64,000 bases of DNA from positions 59,496,684-59,560,683 of the forward strand of contig NC_054538.1 of NCBI RefSeq assembly GCF_017654505.1, in the 5' to 3' direction. Source of the stretch: Polyodon spathula. Taxonomy: Eukaryota; Chordata; Actinopteri; Acipenseriformes; Polyodontidae. The notes under the pieces are model-generated. The model was not told the DNA's origin. It did no database searches and was given only the letters and a program-made list of their open reading frames with translations. This document shows positions 1 through 10,575 of the stretch, in pieces (positions within the stretch are counted from its first letter, which is position 1; every line of letters starts with the position of its first letter). The position numbers and the translations under genes were made by a program.

Positions 1-1695
1 TTGGTTGCACACCTTTGATCTAGGGTTCTGGAGACATGACTAATCCAACCAAGTTTCACTATTTAACAATTAGTTATATTATTCAATTAAATATAATTAA
101 TAAACTATATACTGAAAGAATATTTGTATGCTGGTAAATCTTTGCATATTTTTGAGTGTTATTATAATTCTATATTATACTGTTCTGTCAAAAGACATGT
201 AATAAATTAATGAATCGATCATTCACATTATTTAATGAAGTAATTATTATTGTTATTATTATTATGATTATTGTCACTTTTCACTTGGGCCTCCTTAGTG
301 TGATGTGTTGTAAAGGGAGCTGTTCTTTTTAGCACCACTAATCTCATTTAGGTGTCAGGTCACTGAAACCTTTTCTGCGTCTTCTCTTTCATCGTGAAGC
401 ACTGATGTTTATGGGTTTCTTAATTAGATGATGGATATGAAACCAAGTTAAATCAAGAATTAATTAGGGAATAAGGTTTGACATAGTTGTGATGTGACTG
501 ATGACCTCTGAACAATGGGCATGATCTAACTAGATTACATTTTTCTAATTGTATATAAATTAAATTATGGTAAATTAACATTTTGAGGGTGGGGACTTAA
601 GCTTTCCTAGATCTATTCCCTTAGCTCATAAATAAATGCTTTGTAACATATTCATTATGCTGTAGCCACCTCTTAAGAACAGGGGATACGGTAGTTCTGT
701 TTCTTCTAGGGCATTCATAAGCAATGTCTAATTTGGGGAAAATTCAGCTGTCACATGCCTCTACCCTTTGAGTGACAGCCATTAATCCTGGCACCTACTC
801 TCATGAATTCTTCAAATAGTTCTGTCTGTTGCTCTATTGGTGATAACAGCTTTTAGGAGCTGAATGGGGAACAGGGGTGGGGGAAAGCTGCTTTTCTAAG
901 GGATGGTCTTCATGGCTATTACAGATCTCCTGTCCTTTGTGGGATTGCTATAATGCCTTTGTAAATATGCAGTCATACAGGGGTATTAGAGAAAGGTCAC
1001 AGCTACCAGAGACCAGCAAGTGTGTGAGAGACAAAAAGGTTGATTTGTATCTATCTGTCAGCAGTGTATGTTGTTAGTGAGGATGCTATGAGGAATCTCC
1101 ATTACACTGGCACCACCTGCTGGAATTACAGGTAGCTGGATCATGAGGACAGAGAATAGAGGAGCTTTTAAAACCACAGGGTTATTTTGGTAGTATTCAG
1201 ATTTTGTCTTTTTGTGTATTTTTTTTAAATGGTCCAGTCTGACTCATGGCTTTGTTAATGTGTAGGGGCTGGGGGTTGGCTAGCAAAAAAAAGTCCCTTT
1301 GATCAAATGGCGTGTGGGTTAGGATCAGTCATAAAAGCCTTTTTCTTCAGCCATTATAATATATGTTATTTGTAATTAGTTACTAAAAAGGGGATTGTGA
1401 TTAATTTGCAAAGCATGGATGGAAGAATACAACAGTGAATAAAGTAATGGAAGTAGTCCAAGGTTTTTATTTTCATTGTGCTGGTACCTGTCAGTCAGTC
1501 ATGCCTTTTGCTTGCTATTCTGAGCTAAGCATAATTTTTGAGGTTTCTGACCTGCTTTTCCCTTTTATAATATGCTTTTAATGTTTAGACTTACAAATCT
1601 ATGTGTATCTGTATGCACAGCAATGGCAGGGTTGAGTATTTATTATACTACAAGTCTCCCTTGATAAAGCATTGTTTATATGTTTTTTCCAACAG
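1..1695. other. Intron-like or intergenic AT-rich sequence
   Basis: No coding region or recognisable repeat is seen here. There is a short ATT-rich microsatellite near 240-270. The last bases (1680-1695) form a pyrimidine-containing acceptor ending in CAG in front of the first candidate mini-exon, so at least the right part is probably intron. Confidence 0.4.
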
Positions 1696-1752
1696 AAGAA
1701 GAAGACGATGACAAAACTGAATCTGCTAACGCAGAAATGGAAAGCCAAAAAG
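1696..1752 (+). CDS. Candidate host mini-exon 1 (acidic, phase 1-1)
   Basis: A 57-nt open segment lies between an acceptor (TTTTTTCCAACAG) and a donor (AAAAAG|GTACTA). Read with one base from the previous exon it encodes E-EEDDDKTESANAEMESQK and leaves one base over. Start and end are therefore both phase 1, and the exon could be skipped or duplicated without changing the frame. It is strongly acidic and ends in AEMESQ, like the candidate at 6230. The family is not recognised. Its reality rests on splice signals and similarity to the other candidates; no transcript evidence is available. Confidence 0.5.
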
Positions 1753-2063
1753 GTACTATATGCTGTTAATACAACTGCTGTGTCCCAGAGCCCTATTTGA
1801 ATTATACACTAATATGTCATTATACCATTCATTTGTTAATACATTGTTCTGTAGTCTAGCCTTCTGTGCACTCTAGGAGCCAACAGCAGGAGGGGAGGTG
1901 CCAACAGCACAGCAGAACAACGCAGTTAAATGAGGCAGTCTTCCCAGCGACAGCGAGTGGGAGAAGTACAGGCGTGGAAAAGTACAGAGCAGTTTAGAAG
2001 CAGTTTGAAAGCAGGCTGACGGCTGCAGAAGAAACTAAACTTAAAAAAAAAAAAACCCTCAAC

Positions 2064-3010
2064 ATGGTCTTCAAGCCAGTAATCTGTGACACCTGCTTGA
2101 TGTGGGAAATCCGAGAAAACCCAGCAGAGCTAAACCAAGTTTGCGTAAAGTGCCGCGCGATCCAGGATTTGCATAAACTAGTAAGTATGCTAGAAATGGA
2201 GCTGGAAGAAATGAGACAGCAACAGGATCTTGAGGAACTGGCACACCCACAATTCATGGAAGTCTGCATCATCCCTAACAGACTGAAAGCCACCAGGGAG
2301 ATAGAAGGTCAGAACAGCTGGGTTCAGGTAGGCAGAAGCAGGGAAAAAAGAAACTTCGTTAAACACAACCACCAGAAATCAGAACAACCAACAAATATGA
2401 GTCACTTCAGAATTTTGATGAGCAGAACCAACAACAAGAGAATGAAAGGAACAACATCCAGGACCCTATTGACAGTGGTGACCAGACAGCAAAAAGAAGG
2501 GAGGTCATGATTGTTGGGGACTCCATATTGAGAAACACAGCAAGTTCAATTCGCAGTTTGGACTCCCTTACTACAACAGTGTGCTGCCTTCCGGGAGCCT
2601 CGGTCAAGCACATCACTGAGAACGTGGACAGGCTCCTAGAACGAACAGGAGACAACCCGGTAGTAGTCGTCCACATCGGTACAAACAACATTGGAAGAGA
2701 CAGACCAAAATCCCTGCAAAACAAATTCAGAGAACTAGGAAGGAAATTAAAAGAGAAAACCAAAACTGTGGTATTTTCTGGTATACTACCGGCACCTTGC
2801 AAAGGACCATATGGACAGCTGGAAATAATTAATCAAAACGCATGGCTGAAGATGTGGTGCACACGGGAAGGCTTCACCTATCTTGATCATTGGACCACAT
2901 TCTACAATGAGGACTATCTGTATAGACGGGATGGACTGCACTTAAATAACAAGGGAACCAGTCTACTTGGAGAAAAGATCCTCGAGCAGGTTCAGAAGCA
3001 TTTAAACTAG
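2064..3010 (+). pseudogene. CR1 ORF1 (zinc-finger-like N-terminus plus esterase), frameshifted
   Basis: The first frame begins at ATG 2064 with a Cys-rich segment (CDTCLMW...CVKC, about residues 9-30) followed by a coiled-coil-like acidic stretch (LVSMLEMELEEM). The C-terminal part lies in another frame, joined at about 2370-2395, and reads continuously into an SGNH/GDSL-like esterase: VMIVGDSILRN (nucleophile Ser in GDS), VVHIGTNNIGRD (the G-x-N block) and DGLHLNNKGTSLLGEKIL (catalytic Asp and His). Known CR1 ORF1 proteins have this architecture, with the esterase thought to aid membrane or RNP functions. One frameshift separates the halves, so this copy would not make the full protein. Confidence 0.85.
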
Positions 3011-3090
3011 AAAGGAAGGGGGGAGAAATCAACAAATAAACAGAAGGGAGACCGCATCAAAACAAGAACAACAACTCAGGTAAGACAACC

Positions 3091-4200
3091 ATTAAATGTA
3101 TTTATCTAAATGCTAGAAGTATCAGAAACAAAATTCTAGAACTTGAAGCTACTGCACTAACAGGTAACTATGATGTGATAGGTGTTACAGAAACGTGGTT
3201 GTCTGAGAGTGATGGGGACGAATATAATATTTGTGGGTATACACTGTATAGGAAAGACAGGCAGGACAGAAGAGGAGGAGGGGTAGCGCTATACATAAGA
3301 AACAGTCTTGAAGCCCAGGTGTTAAACCTGGACAAAGAAAATAAAACCGAATCAATATGGGTCAGAATAACGGACAAAAATTCAAAGGGCATAATAATAG
3401 GAGCATGCTATAGACCACCAGATTCAGACGGTGAGCACAATAATCTGTTATACAATGACATTAGAAATGCATGTAGCAAAGGAGAAGCCATACTAATGGG
3501 GGATTTCAACTTCCCCCAAATAAAATGGGAAAACCCGGTGGGTAGCACGAAGGATGAAATTGAAATGGTGGAAATGACAAATGACTGCTTCCTAACACAA
3601 TTTGTCAAGGCACTGACTAGAGGGGAGGCATGCCTTGATTTAGTCTTTTCAAATAACGAAGACAGAATAACTAAATCAGAGGTCAGAGAACCACTGGCAA
3701 ACTTAGACCACAACATGGTCTCATTTGAAGTGTTTTTTAAAACCCCAAAAGTAATGACTAAGGCTAAGGTTTACAATTTTAGAAAAGCAAACTATGAAGG
3801 TATGAAACAGAGACTAACAGAAGTAGATTGGAGTAAAATAGAGAAAACATCCACAGAAGAAGGATGGTTGTTCTTCAAAAATGTAGTACTAGAGCCGCAA
3901 GACAATTACATCCCTAAAGTAGACAAATCTAAATGTAAAACTAAATTGCCAAAATGGTTTAATAGATCAATTAAAAAAAATATTCAGCGAAAAAAGGCAC
4001 TTTACAGAGCATTAAAAAAGGACCAAAAAGAAAGTATGCAGAAAGAGTACACAGAACTGCAAACGCAAGTCAAAAAGGAAGTTAGAAAGGCCAAGACAGA
4101 AATAGAAATGAACATTGCTAAGGGAGCTAAAACCAATTCCAAAATGTTTTTCCAATATTACAACAGCAAGCGAACATTCAAAAGGAGGTTAAATGTTTAA
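3091..4200 (+). pseudogene. CR1 ORF2, endonuclease part
   Basis: An open stretch encodes an AP-endonuclease (EEP) domain. Visible motifs in order are LNARSIRNK (metal-binding Asn), GVTETWLS (catalytic Glu), GGGVALYIR, GACYRPPDSD (Tyr block), LMGDFNFP (Asp and Asn) and NLDHNMVSFEV (terminal Asp-His). A Lys-rich linker leads towards the RT. No clear ATG lies upstream; the frame is open from about 3091, so the true start is unresolved. The frame closes at 4200, and the linker after it (4200-4440) carries several stops, so ORF2 is broken here. Confidence 0.85.
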
Positions 4201-4440
4201 GAGATACAAATGGCAAAATCGTAGATGAAGAAAAAAAAATAACAAATATATTAAATGATTACTTTTCACAAGTTTTTACAAAGGAAGATACTGACAACAT
4301 GCCCCACATGTCATCCAGTTCCTATCCAGTTTTAAATAGGCAGAAGTGTTAAAGGGACTAGGAGCTCTTAAAATAAACAAATCCCCTAGGCAGGATGAGA
4401 TCTTCCCAGTAGTACTCAAATAAATGATAATAAGATAAAA

Positions 4441-5662
4441 GTAATTTACAAACCGCTAACCAAGATCATGCAGCAGTCTCTTGACAGAGGGGTGGTACCG
4501 ACAGACTGGAAAATTGCAAACGTAATACCGATCCACAAAAAGGGAAATAAAACTGAACCAGGTAACTACAGACCAGTAAGCCTGACTTCTATTATATGCA
4601 AACTTATGGAAACTATAATAAGATCCAAAATGGAAAATTACCTATATGGTAACAGGGTCCTGGGAGACAGTCAACATGGTTTTAGGAAAGGGAGATCGTG
4701 TCTAACTAACTTGCTTGATTTTTTTGAGGATGCAACATCGATAATGGATAATTGCAAAGCATATGACATGGTTTATTTAGATTTCCAGAAAGCTTTTGAC
4801 AAAGTCCCGCACAAAAGATTAATTCTCAAACTGAACGCAGTTGGGATTCAAGGAAACACATGTACATGGATTAGGAAGTGGTTAACATGTAGAAAACAGA
4901 AAGTACTGATTAGAGGAAAAACCTCAGAATGGAGTGTGGTAACCAGCAGTGTACCACAGGGATCAGTATTAGGTCCTCTGCTATTCCTAATCTACATTAA
5001 TGATTTAGATTCTGGTATAGTAAGCAAACTTGTTAAATTTGCAGACGACACAAAAGTAGGAGGAGTGGCAAACACTGTTGCAGCAGCAAAGGTCATTCAA
5101 AATTATCTAGACAAGATTCAGAACTGGGCAGACACATGGCAAATGACATGACGCAGGAAATAAAAATGTACATTATAAATATCATATGGGAGATACTGAA
5201 ATTGGAGAAGGAATCTATGAAAAAGACCTAGGAGTTTTTGTTGACTCAGAAATGTCTTCATCTAGACAATGTGGGGAAGCTATAAAAAAGGCTAACAAGA
5301 TGCTTGGATACATTGTGAAAAGTGTTGAATTTAAATCAAGGGAAGTAATGTTAAAACTGTACAATGCACTAGTAAGACCTCATCTTGAATATTGTGTGCA
5401 GTTCTGGTCACCTCGCTATAAAAAAGATATTGCTGCTCTAGAAAGAATGCAAAGAAGAGCGACCAGAATTATTCCGGGCTTAAAAGGCATGTCATATGCA
5501 GACAGGCTAAAAGAATTGAATCTGTTCAGTCTTGAACAAAGAAGACTACGTGGCGACCTAATTCAAGCATTCAAAATTCTAAAAGGTATTGACAGTGTCG
5601 ACCCAAGGGACTTTTTCAGCCTGAAAAAAGAAACAAGGACCAGGGTCACAAATGGAGATTAG
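4441..5662 (+). pseudogene. CR1 ORF2, reverse transcriptase part
   Basis: RT blocks are readable in order: GNYRPVSLTSIICKLMETII, DSQHGFRKGRSCLTNLL, VYLDFQKAFDKVPH (motif A Asp), SSVPQGSVLGPLLFLIYIND (motif B) and KFADDTKVGG (motif C, FADD). The frame ends at 5151. A small deletion removes the usual FN-x-x-KC block, and the C-terminal part resumes at about 5156-5662 (MLGYIVKSVEFKSREVMLKL, ALVRPHLEYCVQFWSP, ALERMQRRATRII). The catalytic residues survive, but the frame breaks at 4200-4440 and about 5150 mean no intact ORF2 product. Confidence 0.88.
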
Positions 5663-5884
5663 ACAAAGGGGCATTCAGAACAGAAAATAGGAGGCACTTT
5701 TTTACAGAGAATTGTGAGGGTCTGGAATCAACTCCCCAGTAATGTTGTTGAAGCTGACACCCTGGGATCCTTCATGAAGCTGCTTGATGAGATTTTGGGA
5801 TCAATAAGCTACTAATAACCAAACGAGCAAGATGGGCCGAATGGCCTCCTCTCGTTTGTAAACTTTCTTATGTTCTTATGTTCT

Positions 5885-6229
5885 ACATTATCAGAAAACA
5901 GACCTTGTGGAATATATAGTAGCTCACCTGGTAAAAGCACTGGAACTTGTAATGGAGTGTGGCTTCATAATCTTGGTTCAGGGCCTGAAGGTAGCACTTC
6001 TGCAGATCAGGGAGGATATGTATATTTTGTCATCCTTAACTGTGTAATCATGATCAGCCAGTGATGTAAAAATCTTGGGCAGACATATCTTTTTAGATGT
6101 CTTACAGAATGCATCCCCATTTGCTAAACCCCTATGAAAAAGTGTAGACACATTCTTTTTGTTATGTGTTGTCTCTTGTAGCAGTTGCATATTATTCGGT
6201 AGTGAACATAATGTATTATTATTTACCAG
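5885..6229. other. Intron-like spacer
   Basis: This stretch between the CR1 3' end and the next candidate exon shows no gene or recognised repeat. It ends in the acceptor TTATTTACCAG. Confidence 0.4.
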
Positions 6230-6280
6230 AAGAAGCTGACAAACCTGACAACACTGCTGAAATGGAGAGTCAAAATTTAG
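6230..6280 (+). CDS. Candidate host mini-exon 2 (acidic, phase 1 start)
   Basis: After the acceptor TTATTTACCAG the phase-1 frame reads E-EADKPDNTAEMESQNL, closely matching exon 1 in its first residues and in the AEMESQ end. The donor is ambiguous. A boundary at 6280 keeps phase 1 but needs a GC donor (TTTAG|GCAGGA). The first good GT donor (GCAGGAG|GTGTGA, after 6287) would shift to phase 2. An internal GT (GGAGA|GTCAAA) is weak. The match to exon 1 suggests tandem exon duplication. It could be a decayed copy. Confidence 0.42.
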   Translation, partial: KKLTNLTTLLKWRVKI

Positions 6281-6976
6281 GCAGGAGGTGTGAAAATTAT
6301 ATTGATTGCTACATTATGCTGGTTTAACATGGGTTGTACAAAATGCATTTGAATTGTGTCTGTCAGTGGTGGATACTGTGAGTGAATATATCTGTAAAGG
6401 ATTGTGTGCTTTTTTTAAATTTACTGTATCAACAACAGACTGTTTTGGTCAGTAAGCGTTGGGTTCTGTGTCTTACAAATGTGTTACCTCTTCGTGTTCT
6501 CTTTAAGTAAGCCTGTTATGGTGTCAACTTGTTGTCATGGAGACAAGGCTTATAGGTTTGGAATCTCCCATATTCAATTATATATTATACCTTATCTTAT
6601 CAGTGCCACATAAAGAGCATTGTGTGTATTCAGTATTTATGAAACATACAAAACTTTGCAATAAAAAGCTATCTGAAAACAGCAATAATACAAACAAACA
6701 ATTCAAATAGCAATTACAAAATGTAGGAAAGAACCAGACATGCCACACGAAATATGTTTATAGGAATAAAATACACAGTAATAAAGCAAACTGTGACTTT
6801 AGTTGTTTTGTATTTCAGTTATGAATACAGCAGATCCATGTAGTTTTTGACTATCAAGCCCATTGTGCATCTGAGGCTTTATTATTTAAATTACAATGAC
6901 ATACGGTGTAGACCTGTAGATCCATAACATATTTTATGTGGGCTGTTATGTAATTTAAATTTTCATATCATACTAG

Positions 6977-7030
6977 ATGCTGAAGACATCCCCTCATCAG
7001 AGGAACCCATGAAAAGGAAAGGCAGAAATA
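6977..7030 (+). CDS. Candidate host mini-exon 3 (phase 1-1)
   Basis: The acceptor CATATCATACTAG is followed by a phase-1 frame reading D-AEDIPSSEEPMKRKGRN. The donor ATA|GTGAAG after 7030 leaves one base and gives a 54-nt symmetrical exon. If the donor is not used, the frame continues to a TAA at 7066-7068, giving an alternative C-terminus ending in SAKDFLE. It is acidic at the start and basic at the end, unlike exons 1 and 2. Moderate to low confidence. Confidence 0.38.
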
Positions 7031-8315
7031 GTGAAGAGTCGGCTTCTGCTAAGGACTTTTTGGAATAAAGAAGGGTTTTTAGATTTTTTTATACCCTCTA
7101 CAGAAACATTTATTTTCATAAAATATTGCTTAACATTGATGTGGAGCAACCTCCTTTTGGTATCCTGTCATACAAAAAAAAAAGTTCAATTTTATGATTT
7201 TGCATTTAATATTTGAATATTGTAGAAGTAAAGTTATATAAGAGCTTACACTATTTTAGGTCTGCTTATCTTGGTTTCTAATCAGACCATCAAAACTTGA
7301 CCAAAAAACTAGATGGAGGAAAGTCAGTGTTGATAAGTTGTTTAAACCTTCAATAGTTATTTTGCTACCACTAAATCAGTAACATGCTTCCCACTGTTAG
7401 ATTGATTTAATACAGATGGCAGGGCTATTGGCTTTAAAGCTGTAAATGTATTGATCTTGTTTAAATTTTAACTAAGTTGCTGTCTTAAAACATTTGGCGA
7501 GTGAATTGCATTGGGTTGTATTGTGAAGTAAAGCATGTGTGTCAATTTGCAACTGTTCAGCAACAAATATGGAAAGGCTGAAGGGTGTTCTTAAAAAAAG
7601 AAAAAATAATAATACGTCGCAAGCGGGATGTGGTGTATCAAGTCAACAGACATGCAACATTTTGTGACAGGTAACATCTGCAGTGGCTCAAAGAATAAAA
7701 ACCTTCAGCACTGGACAAGAAACACCTGTTTCCACTCAGACAGTGCACTGTCGCTCTGATATTGTTCTGAATATGTAATAAACCTTTCAAACATTCATTG
7801 TTGCATAAGTAAATGCACCCAAGGTCCATCAGTTTTTTTGATAGCATGATTTGGGAGTCTGGATTGACTTCACTCAAAAGCACTTTATATTGTGTTGATT
7901 TAAAAAAAAAATTATACCAGAATCTGCCGAGTCAATGCATACGGGGCATAAAGTTTTCATTAAGGCAAAAGTGTGTGTGGGTGGGGGTGGCTTCACTTAG
8001 GCAGGGGTGAAATATAACGCTATTATTGCAAAGGGAGTATTTTTAATTTTGGTAGATAGATTATGTTTACAATTAGGCATGCTTAAAATGCAAAGGTAGA
8101 GCACAGCACACAGTCGTGACAAAGGATCGAGTGCAGTTAGTATATTTAATGACTGGTGAAAGACAAGTCAAACCTGCTGCAGTATGTCCACTGCTTTGTC
8201 ATTTCAAATCTTTTCACAAAACTAACATAAGATTTTAAAGCTGCAGTGTCCAGTGCAAAACCACATCATGAAAAATCACATTTGTAGGTGAAAAACACTA
8301 AGATAAATATTAAAG

Positions 8316-8317
<2 letters not shown>
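7031..8317. other. Intron-like sequence without a recognised element
   Basis: AT-rich sequence with scattered stops in all frames. Short open frames here (for example 7638-7883 on the minus strand) show no domain and no supporting signal. Confidence 0.35.
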
Positions 8318-8377
<60 letters not shown>

Positions 8378-8413
8378 CACACACACACACACACACGCAC
8401 ACACACACACATA
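8318..8413. repeat. Compound (TA)n-(CA)n microsatellite
   Basis: A TA dinucleotide tract passes directly into a CA tract with one GC interruption, ending at the left terminus of the Tc1-like element. Tc1/mariner elements insert at TA, so TA tracts are natural targets. Confidence 0.95.
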
Positions 8414-8734
8414 CAGTGGTTTGCAGAAGTATTCTCCCCCCTGCAAAGTTTTCACATTTCGTTGGCACCTGAGCGTACTCATATGCATATAGAATTTAAA
8501 TAAGTAAGATTTATAGAGATAAACAGATTAATCTCAGTTGCATAAGTATTCAACCCCATTTGCTACTGCAGCCCTACATCAGCTCAGGTGCAAATAATTT
8601 GTTTGAAAGGTCACAAAATTAGTGAAATGGTTTCAGCCTGTGTGTACTCAAAGTGGTTTAACTTGTAGATAATTTCCCTCAGGTATATAAAGACTTTCAA
8701 GTTACAACTCACATAGTGATCCAACAAAGCAACC

Positions 8735-8872
8735 ATGAAGACCAAGGAGCTTTCAAAACAAGTCAGGGATAAAGTGGTAGAGAGGCACAGAGCAGGAGAA
8801 GGGTACAGGAAAATTTCAAAGGTGCTAATTATCCCTCTCAGCACAGTGAAGTCCATCATTAAGAAGTGGAAG
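8735..8872 (+). pseudogene. Tc1-like transposase, N-terminal helix-turn-helix fragment
   Basis: From ATG 8735 the frame encodes MKTKELSKQVRDKVVERHRA and continues with a second part ending KVLIIPLSTVKSIIKKW. This matches the paired-like helix-turn-helix DNA-binding region at the start of Tc1 transposases. The frame then runs into the inverted segment, so the catalytic region does not follow. Confidence 0.75.
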
Positions 8873-8888
8873 ATGCATCATACCACAT

Positions 8889-9314
8889 CTTGATCTGGTG
8901 GTCCTCCATCCACACCTTGATTGACCTGGCTGTGTGGCATGGAGCATTGTCCTGCTGGAAAAAACAATCCTCAGAGTTGGGGAACATTGTCATAGCAGAA
9001 GGAAGCAAGTTTTCTTCCAGAACAATGCTCCATGCCACACAGCCAAGTCAATCAAGGTGTGGATGGAGGACCACCAGATCAAGACCCTGTCATGGCCAGC
9101 CCAATCTCCAGACCTGAACCCCATTGAAAACCTCTGGAATGTGATCAAGAGGAAAATGGATGGTCACAAGCCATCAAACAAAGCCAAGCTGCTTGAATTT
9201 TTGCGCCAGGAGTGGCATAAAGTCACCCAACATCAATGTGAAAGACTGGTGGAGAGCATGCCAAGACGCATGAAAGCTGTGATTGAAAATCATGGTTATT
9301 CCACCAAATATTGA
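8889..9314 (+). pseudogene. Tc1-like transposase DDE fragment preceded by its own inverted copy
   Basis: The plus frame (ending at 9314) encodes APCHTAKSIKVWMEDHQIK, SWPAQSPDLNPIENLW (catalytic Glu in NPIENLW) and the C-terminal end. The second catalytic Asp is lost: the usual QQDNAPCH reads QNNAPCH here. Bases 8889-8958 are a nearly perfect reverse complement of 9016-9083, and on the minus strand they keep the original form QQDNAPCHTARSIKVW. The arms would fold into a stem of about 69 bp with a loop of about 57 bases. The gene is non-functional. Confidence 0.85.
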
Positions 9315-9615
9315 TTTCTGAACTCTTCCTAAGTTAAAACATTAGTATTGTGTTGTTTAAAAATGAATATGAACTTATTTTCTTTGCATTATTCGAGGTC
9401 TGACAACACTGCATCTTTTTTGTTATTTTGACCAGTTGTCATTTTCTGCAAATAAATGCTCTAAATGACAATATTTTTATTTGGAATTTGGGAGAAATGT
9501 TGTCGGTAGTTTATAGAATAAAACAAAAATGTTCATTTTACCCAAACACATACCTATAAATAGTAAAACCAGAGAAACTGATAATTTTGCAGTGGTCTCT
9601 TAATTTTTTCCAGAG

Positions 9616-9618
<3 letters not shown>

Positions 9619-9650
<32 letters not shown>

Positions 9651-9675
9651 CATACACACACACACACACACATGA
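9619..9675. repeat. Compound (TA)n-(CA)n microsatellite
   Basis: A TA tract and then a CA tract follow the right Tc1 terminus, mirroring the arrangement on the left side. Confidence 0.93.
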
Positions 9676-10532
9676 AATGTTCGGCCCCCAAAAATAACGG
9701 GCTTTACATAATCTCTGTAAGTAAGAAATTGCAGTGTCCAGTGTGAAAATACAACACAAAATACAAAATTAACATCAAACATAGCACTATAGCATTAAAA
9801 TGTTCAAGAAAAAATGGTGCCTGAGTCACACGCTCTTGCACTGTCTAAAAACAATTAAAAAGAATAAAATATCTGATCCGAAACTTCCGAACTCCAACTA
9901 CTTCTAGGCAGTTTTTTCTATTCACGTGAGCTGCGATATTTCCCCTCAGGCATTGTTTGTGCATGTTTATTGAAAAACAGAAATTAATGGTGAAAATATG
10001 ACTTTCACTAAGGGTTGGGGTGGGTCGATTGTTCAAACTGGGGCACAGAATGCAGCAATATGAACTGGTCTTCAACAAAACAGTGTCGCCATATGATTAA
10101 CATGGCTAGTGTGAAAGCTACTTAGAAAGAGGTTACTGAATGTGATTTTTAATATGTTTACACACTAGACTATCAAGTTCCGGTAATAATGTAATAAGCA
10201 CATGAGGACTAAGCAAAGTGTGGGGTTTATTCAGATGTAGCAGTGTTCCATTTTGGATCATAGACAGTCTGTCATAAATCCGGGATTAGGGCAGTGTTTA
10301 ATATGCAGGCAATTTTTCTGCTGCCTGTTTGTTAGACAAAAACTATTTCTTGTTTTGGTGCCAGCAAAGCAGCCTTACAAGCGTTAGTCGAGCTCCACTT
10401 GACTGGAACCGCCATTTTAATATTGAGCTTTCCAGTCAATTAAATACTTTTCTGGGTGCCTGACAATCAATGTAAAAATCAATTCTCTGAATTTAGGTTT
10501 CAGCAAAATCAATTTCAGGAGTTGCCCTTGTT

Positions 10533-10575
<43 letters not shown>

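Larger units (their letters stand above)
1874..5884 (+). mobile_element. Nearly full-length CR1-clade LINE
   Basis: The element of about 4.0 kb shows the CR1 layout: a 5' leader, ORF1 with a Cys-rich N-terminus and an SGNH-type esterase, ORF2 with an apurinic endonuclease and reverse transcriptase, and a short 3' end finishing in repeats of the TTCTTATG type (5865-5884) instead of poly(A), as known for CR1. The 3' UTR contains GATGGGCCGAATGGCCTCC, a conserved CR1-like tail. It lies in the same orientation as the candidate host exons, between those at 1696 and 6230, so it appears to be an intronic insertion. Frameshifts and a small deletion make it inactive as read. The exact 5' edge is uncertain. 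Confidence 0.9.
8414..9618 (+). mobile_element. Chimeric, rearranged Tc1/mariner-like transposon
   Basis: The left end starts at TA with CAGTGGTTTGCAGAAGTATT, typical of one fish Tc1 family. The right end (GAGCTGTA, with TTTTTTCCAGAGCTG) belongs to a different terminal type, so the two termini are not inverted repeats of each other. Between them lie an N-terminal transposase piece, an inverted DDE piece and a forward DDE piece. Both ends abut TA microsatellites, so target duplications cannot be judged. The whole looks like a fusion of two Tc1 families plus an internal inversion. Confidence 0.75.

Noticed and set aside
2407..2802. 131-codon minus-strand frame
   Set aside because: It is the antisense shadow of the CR1 ORF1 esterase.
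8276..8503. Overlapping open frames on both strands of about 70 codons
   Set aside because: They are translations of the TA/CA microsatellite (IYIYIY and THTHTH runs) and have no coding meaning.
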